NCBI GenBank assembly: GCA_017654935.2
Contig: CM065693.1
Location: forward strand, 21,002,071-21,066,070
DNA length: 64,000 bases
Direction of reading: 5' to 3'
From: Phymorhynchus buccinoides
Taxonomy: Eukaryota > Mollusca > Gastropoda > Neogastropoda > Raphitomidae
The notes beneath the pieces are model-generated. The model saw only the letters and a list, made by a program, of their open reading frames with translations, made no database searches and was not told where the DNA came from. Made by a program: the position numbers and the translations under genes. Positions 1 to 10,834 of this stretch are shown here, piece after piece. Numbering within the stretch: the first letter of the stretch is position 1; each line of letters begins with the position of its first letter.

Positions 1-1168
1 GAAAATCGTTGAAGTCAAAAATTGGAGGGACTGAAATTTCATTTTGAGATAGCCAATATTTTGAGTTAAAAAGACCTTTTAGCATAGAGATTGTTAAACT
101 GGGACCAGAAAACTATTGTGAGTTACCCAGTGGTTTTGAGTTATCCGTTTTAGAGTTGGCAGGAATCCTCTGTATTGCCTGTAAAAATAAATCTCAATCA
201 ATCAATCAAACAAGGCCTCTGATTGTCCATTTTACAAATCATACAAATCAAAACAACAAAGACATAATATGTAGAAAAGCCTAAAGATAAAATATGCGAC
301 TATTTTGAACATTGCGCGTACATAGAATCCCTGGTGTCACACACACACACACCACACTCACATATACACACACACACTCACACATTCTGTCTAATATCAT
401 GAGACGTGGATAGACGTTAAATGAAAGACACACACACACACATACACATACATACACACACACACATGTACAAACACTCACACACACCATGCGCACGCAT
501 ACAGCCATTTATGTATCCATCCATCTATGGATTCTAAACATAAACCATGACAGCCTAACATAGATTCGTAGCTGCGAATTGGGATTCGGAATGAGCGGCG
601 TGGGAGCAACGCCACTGTACGTCCCAGAAGATGGGACAGCAAAAAAAAGAAAAGAAACCATGTTTGTTTTTTGTTTTTGCATAAAGCACTTCATTTTATT
701 TTCTAAGGAACAAACATGTGTACAACCTTCAATGATGAAGTGTTACACAACTGCGGCATAGGTGGAAAAAACAAAATCAAACGTAGCAGATCAATATTTT
801 GCATGCATTGTATTCATGTAGGTTTGAGTGTGTGGGAAACAACGACAACAAAAATAAAGATTAATGGTTGCAGATATGTTCAATTGAAGGTTAAATTGTA
901 CAATCATTCCCAAAATAATGACAAGCTTCCATTGCAAATAACAGAACCTAAAACACCCTAAATTATTATGTTCCAAACTCTATAGTATACACACACCACA
1001 CCTCTCTCTCTCTCTCTCTCTCTCTCTCGCTCAATCTCTCCGCTCACACACCCAAACATATACAGAGAGATAGAGAGAGACACATCACACACCACGGACA
1101 TACACACACACACACACAGAACCAACTTCATTTGAAAGCTACTCACTTCACATTGTTTTCTTTCACAG
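1..1168. other. Intron, left gene copy: microsatellites and a repeat fragment
   Basis: This is intronic sequence upstream of exon A. It has CA-rich tracts at about 340-500 and mixed CT/CA tracts at about 990-1,120. A fragment at 575-650, ending in an A-rich run, belongs to the interspersed repeat seen at 2,310-3,180. I see no gene. The right arm carries the Gmr1-like insertion at the equivalent place, while this arm has only a short rearranged junction near 570-600. Confidence 0.7.
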
Positions 1169-1294
1169 ATGTAGACGAGTGCCGCACAGTGCCAGGAATC
1201 TGTCAGAATGGGCGATGTTACAACTCACGGGGAGGCTTCCGCTGTGCCTGCAACCCAGGCTACGAGGCCTCTGAAGATGGCAAAACCTGTTATG
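1169..1294 (+). CDS. Exon A (left copy): cbEGF domain, fibrillin-like gene
   Basis: This 126-bp exon is phase 1 at both ends, with acceptor tttcacag before 1,169 and donor GTTAGT after 1,294. It encodes one complete cbEGF module that begins DVDEC and has six cysteines in EGF spacing. The segment CYNSRGGFRCAC supplies the Asn and aromatic residue expected for calcium binding. It would form one bead of an extracellular microfibril-type protein. It encodes the same module as 31,567-31,442 on the minus strand. Its 3' half is amplified just downstream. Confidence 0.88.
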
Positions 1295-1339
1295 GTTAGT
1301 CAACTGTTGACACCCTTAGGTTTTTATGTGTGTGTGTGT

Positions 1340-2215
1340 GTGTGGCAACCCAGGCTATGCGGTCTCCAAAGTATGGCAAAGCCTGTTATTATGCATGTGC
1401 ATAGAACGGGTGTTTCAACACACATGGTGGCTTCTGCTGTGTAGACTGCACAACCCAGGCTATGAGGCCTCCGAAGATGGCAAAGCCTGTTATGGTTGAT
1501 CAACTGCTGACGACCCTTAAGGTTTTTCTTGTGTGTGTGTGTGTGTGTGTGCAACCCAGGCTATGAGGTCTCTGAAGATGGCAAAGCCTGTTATGGTGGG
1601 TTAGTGTGGGCGTGTTTGTGTGTGTTATTGTGTGATGTGTGCAACACCAGGCTATGAGTTCTCCGAAGATGCCAAAGCCTGTTATGGTTAGTGTGTCGCG
1701 GGTATGTGTGTAAATAGTGTGTGGGTGTGGTGAAAAACAACGCCGCAGGGGCTATGATGGTCCTCCGAAGATGATACAACGGCCTTAGTTTATAAGTTAG
1801 GGGGTGTGCGTGTGTGTGTGTGTGTGTTTGTGTAGATGTGTGTGGTGTGTGTTGTGTGTGTGGTGTGTGCAACCGGGGGGACAGGCTAAGTTGATGTCCT
1901 CCGAAGATATGCCAAAAGCCTGTTATTGGTTAGTGTGCATATCTTGTGTGTGTGTGTGTTTGTCTTGTGCAACCCGGTTATGAAGGTCTCCGAAGTGACT
2001 GGCCAAAAATCCTGTGTATATGGGGTTAGTGTAAACGTGTGGTGTGTGTGTGTGGCAACCGAGGCTATGAGGTCTCCGAAGATGGCAAAGCCTGTTATGG
2101 TTAGTGTGTGTATGCGTGTGCATAGAACGGGTGTTTCAACACACATGGTGGCTTCCGCTGTGACTGCAACCCAGGCTATGAAGTCTCTGAAGATGGCAAA
2201 CTCTGTCATGGTTAT
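1340..2215 (+). repeat. Array of exon-A 3' halves joined to (TG)n, left copy
   Basis: About nine degenerate copies of the second half of exon A follow the real exon. They start near 1,349, 1,452, 1,552, 1,640, 1,745, 1,870, 1,970, 2,057 and 2,167. Each is linked to (TG)n that grows out of the splice donor GTTAGTG. Two copies (about 1,393-1,494 and 2,120-2,212) extend further 5' and include an NGCFNTHGGF segment. None is a complete EGF domain. Several copies carry indels that the right-arm array lacks. Confidence 0.85.
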
Positions 2216-2309
2216 GTGTGTGTGTGCGTGCGTGTGTGTGTGTGCGTGCGTGCGTGTCTGTGTAGATGCTTGTGGTTGTGTGTGTTTTCTCATGTGTGTG
2301 CATTCTCAT

Positions 2310-3180
2310 GTGGCCCAACTTTTGGGCCATACAGTAGCATTGCTCACACGCTCCTAATTCCAAGTCCCAATTCACAGCAGCACACCTTGGTTTCGTCAGG
2401 TGGTAGAATCCAAAACCAGCACTCCAAGGGGAGCAAATATAACTTTAGATCACCCAGGAGGCAACCTCTCCAGAGAGAGACACTGCACTGCTGCTGAGGT
2501 GTCGACTTACTGATGGAGTTCAGTGGAGCCTGTTTTGAGCTAACATACGCAGGACACCGCCTTCTAAGCCCCCCTTCTGACGACAATAATGTCTAGGTTG
2601 TAGACGCCAGCATGAGTGAAAGTGGTCCCTCCAGCATGAGTGAGGTCCTCCTTCGAGGGCGCCAGCACGACAGCCCATCCCATGAACATACCGATCCCCA
2701 TGACTTACCATTAATGTTGTTCTCTTTTCTTTTCTTTTTGCTGTCCCATCTTTTGGGCCGCACAATGGCGTTGCTCCCGGAGACCGTTCATCCACGAATC
2801 CCAATTTCACAGCCACACCTCGAATCCGCCGCGCGTTCGCCAGCTACACCAATCGGCTTGTTCAGGTCGCAGAATCAAAGACCAGCAGTTCAAAGGGAGC
2901 GAATCTATGTTAGTGCCGTCAGTGTCAAGGCAACCAACCGGAGGAAGACACTGCACTCTGCTGCTGAGCTCACTTCGGTGGAGTTCATGGTGGAGCCTGT
3001 TTCAGGACACCACCTACTAAACTAAGCCCCCACCTGGCTGACGACACTATTCTCTTTAGGATTCACCGGAGCCAGCGTGAGTGAGGTCCCTCCTCCGAGG
3101 GCGCCACCCGCGAGATGCCAACAGACCTAACTGGTAGGAGCACCGACAGCTCCCCAACACGAACACACTGATCCCCATGA
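2310..3180. repeat. Interspersed repeat, two tandem copies (left arm)
   Basis: Two related blocks, roughly 2,310-2,740 and 2,745-3,180, share the order: a TTTTGGGCC-type segment, a segment containing GCATTGCTC or GCGTTGCTC, a CCAGCA segment, CACTGCACT, GTGGAGCCTGTTT, then a segment ending near GATCCCCATGAC. A third fragment with an A-rich end is at 575-650. It may be a SINE-like element, but I recognise no family and see no clear RNA polymerase III promoter. The inverted copies are at 29,700-30,530. Confidence 0.6.
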
Positions 3181-3269
3181 CTTTGACCCGAACGCACCAA
3201 GGCACAGACTGGATTGGAAACCGAAACCGAGGTCACCATGAGAGTAGGGCAAGCAAAGCCACTGAATTT

Positions 3270-3690
3270 GAGACATTTTTCTTTTTTTCCCCTTCACATT
3301 TTCAAACCATCACCTCTCTTTCTCTTTCTTGTTATCCTTATCCTTATTTCTTTTTGCCATTAATGAAATGTTGTTCTTTTTTTCCCCTTCACATTTTCAA
3401 ACCATCACCTCTCTTTCTCTTTCTTGTTATCCTTATCCTTATTTCTTTTTGCCATTAATGTTGTTCTTTTTTTCCCCACTTCACATTTTTAAACCATCAC
3501 CTCTCTTTCTCTTTCTTGTTATCCTTATCCTTATTTCTTTTTGCCATTAATGTTCTTTTTTTTCCCCTTCACATTTTCAAACCATCACCTCTCTTTCTCT
3601 TTCTTGTTATCCTTATCCTTATTTCTTTTTGCCATTAATGTTGTTCTTTTTTTCCCCCTTCACATTTTTAAACCATCACCGTCGTCTCTC
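3270..3690. repeat. Tandem repeat of about 90 bp upstream of exon B (left arm)
   Basis: About 4.5 copies of a pyrimidine-rich unit of 88-95 bp occur here. The segment CACATTTTCAAACCATCACC (TTTTTAAACC in some copies) recurs near 3,295, 3,390, 3,482, 3,569 and 3,660. The last copy leads directly into the pyrimidine tract and acceptor of exon B, so the unit copies intron sequence next to a 3' splice site. The inverted array is at 29,225-29,655. Confidence 0.85.
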
Positions 3691-3722
3691 TTATTCTTTC
3701 CTTTCATCCTTTCCTTGTTCAG

Positions 3723-3872
3723 ACCGTCGTCACGGTTACTGTCACCTGGAGCTGGTGGGCGGGCAGTGTGTGCGGTCGGCGGGGTTGACCCGACTGACCA
3801 AAGCCGACTGCTGCTGCGCCCTGGCCGCCGCGTGGGGGAGACAGTGTGAGAGATGCCCTCGCCTTAACTCCG
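3723..3872 (+). CDS. Exon B (left copy): first part of TB domain
   Basis: This 150-bp exon is phase 1-1, with acceptor cttgttcag and donor GTCAGT. It encodes seven of the eight TB-domain cysteines: GYC, GQC, a CCC triplet (KADCCCAL), then a WGRQC / ERCP pair. CCC followed by WGxxCxxCP is diagnostic of the TB (TGF-beta-binding protein-like) domain of fibrillins and LTBPs. Exon C supplies the eighth cysteine. It encodes the same protein segment as the right copy at 29,214-29,065. Confidence 0.88.
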
Positions 3873-5416
3873 GTCAGTTTGCCAATAGGAATTGTTCAGA
3901 AATAATTAAGGAGAGTAATTTCATGGTGTGTGGGAGTGATCTTGCCTAATTCAATCGGTCAAACAGGGGAATTTACTTACTCTGCCATCAGGTATAATCC
4001 CCAGCCCTCGCTTATTGTGTTTGAGGAGACACACAGCATGTAGAACGCAGTGCGTCATTCTGAAATTGATGTAATTTATATTTTTACGTCACAGTTTACA
4101 AGTTCTATCACTTTGTAACAACTGGCCACCCCTGTGATTTTTCCTACAATATTGGTTTGCAAGTCGCTGACGGTCGAAAATCCTGCGGTTTCAAGCTTCG
4201 ACGCCATTGTTGCTATGGTGCATTGACCGATGTAATGGAGATAAGCAACTCTAATTTTCAACGAAGTGCTCTCCCCTAGTTTTTTTTCCGAAAATCGTCT
4301 ATTTCACATGTGTAAAACTCTCCTTTTTCTTCCTTTGATCTTTGTCTCTTCAGTCTCTTTTTCTCTAATGTGTGTGTGTGTGCGTTTGTTTGTTGTCTGT
4401 TTTCTTTCTCTTTCTCTCTTTCCCTCTCTAAGTTTCTGTCTCTGTCTCTCTCGGTCTCTGTCACTCACACAATCTCATTCCTTTCTTCTGTCTCTCTCTT
4501 TCTTTCTGTCTCTCATTCTCTCTCCTCTCTCTCGCTCCTCTCTCTCGCTCTATCTATGTATCTCTCTTTCTCTCTCTCTCCTCCCTCTCGCTCTCTCTCT
4601 CTGTTTCCCTGTCCTCGCTCTGCTCTGTCTCTCTCTCTCTCTCCATCACTCTCTCTCTCCCTCTGCTTTCTCTCTCTTTCTCTCTCCTTCTCTCATTCTC
4701 TTCTCTCTCTCACTGTCTCTTCCGGGCTGTCTCTCTCTCGTCTCTCTCTCTCCCTCTCTCTCTCCTCTCTCTCTGTCTGTCTTTCTCTCTCTGTCTCTTC
4801 TCTCTCTCCTCTCACTCTCTTCTGTTTCTCTGTTTCTCTCTCTGTCTCTCTCGCTCTCTCCTCTCTCCCTCCCCCCCCGCTCTCTGCTCTCTCTCTCTCT
4901 CTCTCTCTCTGTGGTTGTTTCCCACCCATATCTCCCGTTGTTAACATATATTATCGTCGGTGAAATTCAAAAACCTCGTATCTCGATTTTTGGGGGGTTT
5001 GAGTTAGATACATAGTCAGCTCTCTAATTTTTCCTGCCACCTTCCACCCCCCCGCCCCCCCCCCCAAAGCTTGTATCTCTAACGACTTTCTATCTGGGGT
5101 GAATGAGGTTGTGAAAATAGAAGAAAAAACTCGTAAGTCCCAAATTCAGATCTAGTTAAGGACAAAAACCTTGTATCTTCGTTCTTTTCAAGTCTAAAAA
5201 AAATAAATTTTAAAGTAATTTTAACAAAATGCAGGACTAAACTCGCAATGTCTTGAACAACATATTCATCATAGTTATCAATTGTGGTCAACGCGGTTAA
5301 TTTTTGACGTTTTTTTGTCTTACTCAAGAGAGAGCTAACCAAAATTGAGATACGATTTTTTTACATTTCGCTGACGATATATTACATAATACCATATGGA
5401 TGTTGACTGTTTGCAG
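3873..5416. other. Intron B-C (left copy) with (TC)n tract
   Basis: No coding sequence is supported here. A long pyrimidine tract, mostly TC/CTC, spans about 4,320-4,915. It produces long Ser/Leu-rich or Arg/Glu-rich open frames that are not genes. The mirrored tract at 28,095-28,590 is a purer (GA)n and differs in length, as expected of a microsatellite in two copies. Confidence 0.8.
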
Positions 5417-5472
5417 CGAGCTTTCCTCAGGCTGTGTCCATGGGTCCTGGCCCTCACCCCCTGAGGGCAAAG
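5417..5472 (+). pseudogene. Exon C (left copy): end of TB domain, frame-shifted
   Basis: The splice sites are intact (ttgcag before, GTCAGT after), but this copy is 56 bp where the right copy is 54 bp. Cytosine runs have changed length: one lost a base and others gained bases. The net change of two bases breaks the frame of the TB C-terminus. The pattern resembles homopolymer errors of long-read assemblies, but a decayed gene copy is also possible. Confidence 0.75.
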
Positions 5473-5896
5473 GTCAGTCAATGTCCCATTGATTCCTCTT
5501 CATCTACAACAGCTGCATTTGAAGTTCAGAGAGAGGGAAAATGAGAGTCGAGAGAAAGAGTGCTTGGTGTGCATCTAGCTCCAGTTTGGAAAGGGAAAAC
5601 ATGTCCCATGTCGATGTTAACCCCCGGCCATTCATATTTTTACTTCACAATTTCAATATATGTCAGTGTTAGGAATGATGGGTGAAATCAAATTTATATC
5701 ACACACATTTTACTTAATTTATTGTCCCAGAAAAATGGGAAATACATCTGTAGTGGCATGTTAAAGATATCATCATGAAGGAGAAATGTTCAGAATAGAC
5801 TTTTAACCCATTTTGTCAATGGGTTTTTTAGAGGGGAAGGGGGAGGGAGTAATTTACAATATGACAAGAGAACATCACATGGAAAAAATCTTGGTT

Positions 5897-5985
5897 AATC
5901 AAAGTCTGATGAAGACTATTGCCATGTGCATACAGACATTGACGAGTGTTCCCGCATACCTGGAACCTGTGAGAACCTCATGGAA
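5897..5985 (+). repeat. Duplicated 5' half of exon D with its acceptor (left copy)
   Basis: This segment of about 90-100 bp repeats the intron end, the acceptor CATACAG and the first part of exon D (DIDECSR-P). The complete version follows at 5,997-6,075. The duplicate loses EGF sense after about 16 residues. The same duplication is present in the right arm (about 27,035-27,130), so it predates the separation of the arms. Confidence 0.8.
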
Positions 5986-6032
5986 TCTTGCTAAACCAAA
6001 GTCTGATGAAGACTATTGCCATGTACGTACAG

Positions 6033-6158
6033 ACATTGACGAGTGTTCCCGCATGCCTGGAGCCTGTGAGAACGGCCGCTGCCTCAACACCATGGGATCC
6101 TACCGCTGTGTCTGCAACACTGGATACAAGACCGACCCCTCCGGAAAACGATGCGTCG
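6033..6158 (+). CDS. Exon D (left copy): cbEGF domain
   Basis: This 126-bp exon is phase 1-1 and encodes a full cbEGF with six cysteines. It starts DIDEC and contains [12 protein letters not shown], which fits the calcium-binding and Asn-hydroxylation pattern. In the intact right copy the preceding TB domain would join it as ...GK-DIDEC, the usual TB-to-cbEGF junction of fibrillins. The donor is GTGAGT. Confidence 0.88.
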
Positions 6159-6689
6159 GTGAGTTGTTGTTGTTGTTGTTTTTGTTCCCCAGCTTAAACA
6201 CTCAGAGGACACACCCAGTGCCAAGTGAACATTTCGCATGGCCTTGGGTGGGAAGATTGCGTGTATGGCTGCTTTTAAAGGGGACACCGCCACATATACT
6301 CCGACTTCAGGGGACTTTCGCTCCATTCATGGAGCCACCCACACATTCACTCCACCCGTGGAGTGACAACAACCAACAATTCTTTACGGCGTGTAGGGAG
6401 AACTGCCAATGGTAAAGACAGCTTCCATTGGGCACAGCCGCATCATTTTAATATTGGCCATGGGTCAATTTCACTTGCATCACATCTACAGACACAGTGA
6501 ATAGCCAAGGACCCTTGGCCGGCGTCGGTGAGTGTACCCCAGGATTGTGTAGGGCTACTTATATAACTAGTTAAACTCAAGTTTCATCCTTAACTCTGTC
6601 ACAATCTGACAAGTTCTTTGCAGTCGCGCAGTGGGCTACTCTGTCAATGGCCCAGTCCAAATCACTTGATGTGCGCGTTTCACCTTGGG

Positions 6690-6990
6690 ACATAAGGCTG
6701 TGTCAGACCAATTGACATAAGCTAGAACACCAAGGCTACATCAAAATGTTGTTATGTCCTACATAGTTATGCGGGGATTGTCTTTAGACATGATAAACTC
6801 CTAGCATAACGTTACCAGTCTCCAAAATCCTCCGAAGTCAGAGTAGTGGCTGCTCAAGTGGCGGGGTAATCAAAAACGGTCACACACGTAATGTTCTCAT
6901 CCCTAGCTGGTGTATATGTACCATTGTGTTCAAGTGCTTCGGCTGTTGGGTGATGATCCCTGGAGTCTTTAAGCCAGGGTACGACAACAA
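6690..6990. repeat. Interspersed repeat of about 300 bp, copy 1 (left arm)
   Basis: It shares ordered segments with 13,675-13,985: TAGAACACCAAGGCTACAT, ATGCGGGGATT, GTCTCCAAAATCCTCCGAAG, GGCGGGGTAAT and CCTGGAGTCTTT. The two copies lie in different introns of the same gene copy and recur in the right arm at about 19,235-19,545 and 26,050-26,360. The class is unknown. Confidence 0.7.
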
Positions 6991-7914
6991 AGTGAACACT
7001 GCTGTGCGCTAGGCACTGAGTAAGTTTGTCTGCTTCTCATGAAATTTGTTCATCCACTCACTTGCAATAGATAGCTGCACATCTACCACTGCTCCCAGTT
7101 TGTTTGTTTTGTTGTTTGTATTAGTGTGCGCAAGTGTGAGTGTGCGTGCGCCCACAGCCGCTCTTTACCGAGCAGCGTGCGTTGTGTGAATGTGTTTTGT
7201 GTGTGCTGTGTGGGTATATGTGCTTGCATGTGTATGAGTGTATGTGTGCGCAGGAGAGATTGTGTTCGGCTAGAGGGGGGGGAGTGAGTGTGCGCGAGTA
7301 TGTGTCTGTGAGTGTGAGTGCACGTGTGTGTGTTTGTGTGTGTGTGTGCGTGTTTGTACAAGTGTGTGTTTGTGTAAGTGTGTGTGCGTTTCAGTGAGAA
7401 TGTGTTTTCTGTGTGTTTGATGAAATGTGTGTGGGTCTGTGTGTGTATGTCGCTTAATGTGCAAGAACGCGTTCACTCGCGTGCATGTGCACGTACGTGT
7501 TGTGTGTGTGTCTGTGTGCGTGTGTGTATGTTTGTGAGTGTTTCAATGCTGACTGTAAAGCGCTTTGTGTTCGATGAAAAGCGCCATATAAGTGTCCGTT
7601 TATTATTATTAAAATAAACTTTGTTGTCTGGTTTGATTGTTTTGTATGTTCCCCCCCCCCCCCCTCAAGTTTTAAATATTGTGAGAGCATTGTATAAAGC
7701 ATGTCTAAACTGTCATGTCTAAAGGAATGACTAAACTGTATGCTAGCGCCTGTGCCTTAAAAATTGGTTGTCATGAGATTTCCCACAAGAGTGCTTTATT
7801 ACGCACAGTGTTAGTTCACGTTCAAAGGAAGCATCTTTATGGGTGCATGCAGTGAACCAATACTTTTGCCTGAACTTTCTTGCCAAAACCTAGTGTGCAA
7901 GAGCATAGTTTCCA

Positions 7915-8330
7915 ATCATTATTCCTTCGTCTCGCTGATCGCTCAAGACATTTTCCTGTCATATGAGCGCAGATACGTCGTGCTACCGTTATGCGCCTAA
8001 CTGCAATATTGTTAGGCCCAGCATGTCCGTCTTCTGCTGGAGAAAATCTTTGTACAAATTTCTAGAACAAAGGCTGGAGAATGCGACCAGTAACGTAGAA
8101 AGATGGTGAGATGACAGTAATAAAGGGATGAGACAGATTAGAGGAATTTTTTACAAGCGCAAGAACTTCCAGAAGGGGGTGGAACTGTTTTTGCCGAAAG
8201 ACACTACCCCCTCTGGTATGCCCATGGGGTGCCCGGGGTGCTCACATTAAAGAGCCTTTTCTTTCAGGCAGTCAGCTACCTAAAACTGCATCAAATTGCC
8301 TGAATTCCGACTTCAGGTATACTTGCATGC
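7915..8330. repeat. Interspersed repeat of about 340 bp (left arm, copy 1)
   Basis: Shared landmarks are a GAGCGCA...TATGCGCCTAA segment, GGCCCAGCATGTCC, a segment reading TTCTAGAACAAAGGC, GATGACAGTAA, AGAACTTCCAGAAG and CCCATGGGGTGCCC. Related copies are at 10,960-11,100 (partial, opposite orientation), 22,025-22,180, 24,780-25,170, 52,130-52,490 and 63,510-63,860. It occurs in both palindromes, so it is a genuinely dispersed family. No coding capacity or class is recognised. Confidence 0.7.
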
Positions 8331-8489
8331 ATTCTTGCATCCCCATTCTCTTGAAGAGACCCAGCAGAAATTCATAATGTGTTAGCAGTAAATCACAAAG
8401 ATTAGTGATGAATCGACTGACTGGTTTCTTATTTTCAGGTATTACCTGTATGTGTGTTGTATTACCTGTATGTGTGTGTGTTGTTTCAG

Positions 8490-8612
8490 ATGTGGACGAG
8501 TGTCAACAGGTGCCCAAGGTGTGTGAGTTCACCTGCTCCAACACCCTGGGTAGCTTTGTGTGTGGCTGTCCACCCGGCTACGTTCTCAACATGGACCAGA
8601 CCACATGCAGAG
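8490..8612 (+). CDS. Exon E (left copy): cbEGF domain
   Basis: This 123-bp exon is phase 1-1, with acceptor ttgtttcag and donor GTCTGT, which is a weaker consensus. It encodes DVDEC..., six cysteines and CSNTLGSFVCGC, a complete calcium-binding EGF module. It encodes the same module as the right copy at 24,589-24,467. Confidence 0.87.
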
Positions 8613-9882
8613 GTCTGTGCAGTTGATATGCTTCTTTTTTTTCCTTTTTTTTTGTGGGGAGGAGGGGGTAAGTTCTTTCATTTGTGAAGAATAAGAATGA
8701 AAATCTGTTTAACGTCCTCTGGTCTGGAACAGACACATATGGGACATTAGTAGATATAAAGATGGTGGGAACGATCCTGGAGGAAATGCCCGGAGGCAGT
8801 GCAACACCAGTAAAGCCCCAAATTTTTAACAATACAGATAAGTATAATTGTAAGATGAGAAGAATAAGGCTTTAATTGTATATTAAATATTTAAAACAAG
8901 CAAACAAGATCAGTTTGTGTGTTGGGACTTGGATTGAACAGTAAAAAAATCATGCCACTGGATCTTTAAAAAAAAAAAGGTTTATCACCTAAAAAGGAAA
9001 GAAAAATAAATCCATATGGCTTGAGATCTGACAACATGCTGTAACACCCTGTTATTACATCCTTTGCATCTCCCTAACATCTAATAACTATTGAAATGCA
9101 AAGAACAATAACTCTGGAGAAACTCTAGGAAAAATTCAAAGAACATTAACTCTGGAGATAAACACATGTTTCTTTCATTCCATAATTATACAGTCTGGTG
9201 TTCTCAGTAACAATCAATTTTGTTTGTTTGTTTGTTTTTTACACTTTACCATCCCTGCCTTTAATTTTTTTTCTTTCATTTTCTTTTTTCTTTTCTTTTT
9301 AAAATTTTTTATACTTGTATGTAGAAATGTGGCAGTACCATAGCCGATGAGGTTTAACCGAGGCGTGGTTACCGCTACACCTATCCATATTGTTAAAAAC
9401 TCGGGACTTTACTAGTGTTGCACTGCCTCCGGGCATTGCAGCCAGTATTGTTCCCACCATCTTTGTATTTACAAATGTCCCATATGTGTATGACCGAGAG
9501 GACGTAAAACATAATTTTCATCATTTTTTATTTTTTTGGTTTTTTTCCCTTCTTTTGTATCTTTTTCTTGAAGTTTTTAAGGTGGTCCTTTTTTCTTCTT
9601 TTTTGCACTCTCCCATCCTTTTGTCTATATGAAAAACTAAGATGGGCATTTCTAAGAACGTTTAGTGTTTTTGTTTGATAGAAAAATGTCTGTTTCTATG
9701 TGACCTAGTGTTTGGCGTACTGACAATTTCATACCAGTTGAAGCTAGTTTGTGTGTGTGTGTGTATCTTTGTTAATTACCACAGGTATGAATCTAAACCA
9801 AGCGTTTAAATGCAATATCCAAGACTGCAGTAGAATACTTTCATTTCATCTGATTTGACATAAACTGTTTCACTGTGCACAG
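8613..9882. other. Intron E-F (left copy) with an inverted repeat pair
   Basis: About 8,695-8,850 and 9,375-9,515 are inverted copies of one interspersed repeat. Landmarks are ATATGGGACATT, GATGGTGGGAAC, GCAGTGCAACACCAGTAAAG and its reverse complement. They are separated by about 520 bp of AT-rich sequence. Transcripts could fold into a long hairpin. The same pair exists in the right arm. No gene is seen. Confidence 0.8.
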
Positions 9883-10002
9883 ATCTGGATGAATGCACAA
9901 TGATGCGTCACAATTGTCAGTACACCTGTGTGAACACACCTGGCAGTTTTGAGTGTGACTGCTTACCTGGCTTCAGGAAAGGACCCCGGGGACAGTGCAC
10001 AG
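9883..10002 (+). CDS. Exon F (left copy): cbEGF domain
   Basis: This 120-bp exon is phase 1-1, with acceptor gtgcacag and a strong donor GTAAGG. It encodes DLDEC, six cysteines and [12 protein letters not shown]. The C-terminal loop ([12 protein letters not shown]) is short. It encodes the same module as the right copy at 23,208-23,089. Confidence 0.88.
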
Positions 10003-10243
10003 GTAAGGACTGAGGTGTATGTCCTTGACACAGGATTCCATTCTTAAAGCAAACTGTTCGTGGATGGATAGTAATGATTTCACACAACATTACGTGATTG
10101 GTTTGGGTAATGAAACCAAGCACACGCAAGCATATTTTTTTTCCCGAAAAGAAAAAAGATGCACGCACATATACATGCGTGCAAATTTTTAAGTCTTTGC
10201 TGCGGGGAATGAATTCATTTTCCTCAAGTTTAGATTTACCATC

Positions 10244-10374
10244 TTAAAGACCACGCACGTCACATGTCAAAATCACGGTTTTCACGTGCGTTCCCCTCTT
10301 ATAGCTAGCAAGAAATCTTAAGAAATCTTCCTAGCATAAGAGGGAATGTGACACGTGACGTGCGGGGTCTTTAA
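10244..10374. mobile_element. TTAA-flanked palindromic MITE (left arm)
   Basis: This 131-bp element is bounded by TTAA on both sides. It has terminal inverted repeats beginning AGACC followed by a CGCACGTCAC-type segment, and a second inner palindrome around GCTAGCAAG / CTTCCTAGC. It has no coding capacity. TTAA targets are typical of piggyBac-type transposition, but the termini do not let me assign a family. Its partner is at 22,718-22,847. Confidence 0.75.
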
Positions 10375-10582
10375 GGCTTGGGAATGTCCAGAATGCTGTT
10401 AGTAATTATGTCTGTCTGTTGATAGATGTTGGTGATGTCTCAGAGAAGTAGGTCTTATATGGGAGGGTGAGTCTTATAATATGGGAGGTCTTATAAGGGA
10501 GGTTCCACTGTAGTACCTTTGAGCATAATTATACCCCTTGAAATAATAAAGAAGATGAGATTGATAACTAAGCTGGTTTCAG

Positions 10583-10711
10583 ACATCAACGAGTGCACGG
10601 AGACCCCTGACCTGTGTGGGCCAGTGGGTACCTGCCACAACAGCCACGGTAGCTTCGAGTGTGTGTGTCCCCGCGGCTACAAGAGAGACAAGACTGGAAC
10701 CAGGTGTATTG
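10583..10711 (+). CDS. Exon G (left copy): cbEGF domain
   Basis: This 129-bp exon is phase 1-1, with acceptor ggtttcag and donor GTAGGT. It encodes DINEC, six cysteines and CHNSHGSFECVC, then a GYKRDKTGTRC tail. The tail and the GSFECVCPRGY segment are the parts amplified downstream. It encodes the same module as 22,518-22,390. Confidence 0.88.
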
Positions 10712-10740
10712 GTAGGTGACGCTTTTTCTGTTTTTTCCTG

Positions 10741-10774
<34 letters not shown>

Positions 10775-10834
10775 GCTATATACATATACCTAAGTTTTGT
10801 CTGTGTGTACCTGTACACGCACATGTGTGCTGTG

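Larger units (their letters stand above)
6159..8489. other. Intron D-E (left copy) with interspersed repeats and (TG)n
   Basis: It contains a repeat of about 300 bp (6,690-6,990) shared with 13,675-13,985 and a TG-rich tract (7,120-7,540). That tract is followed by an AAGCGCTTTGTG / GCGCCATATAA segment and an ATT tail (7,558-7,615). A further interspersed repeat lies at 7,915-8,330. No gene is seen apart from these. Confidence 0.75.

Noticed and set aside
1340..2215. Array units as additional complete EGF exons
   Set aside because: None contains the first half of the module with DxDEC, so they cannot form an EGF domain on their own.
4266..5015. Long Ser/Leu-rich frame, and the Arg/Glu-rich frames at 28,029-28,504 and 47,499-47,934
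   Set aside because: They are translations of (TC)n or (GA)n microsatellites, are open on both strands in several frames and change length between palindrome arms.
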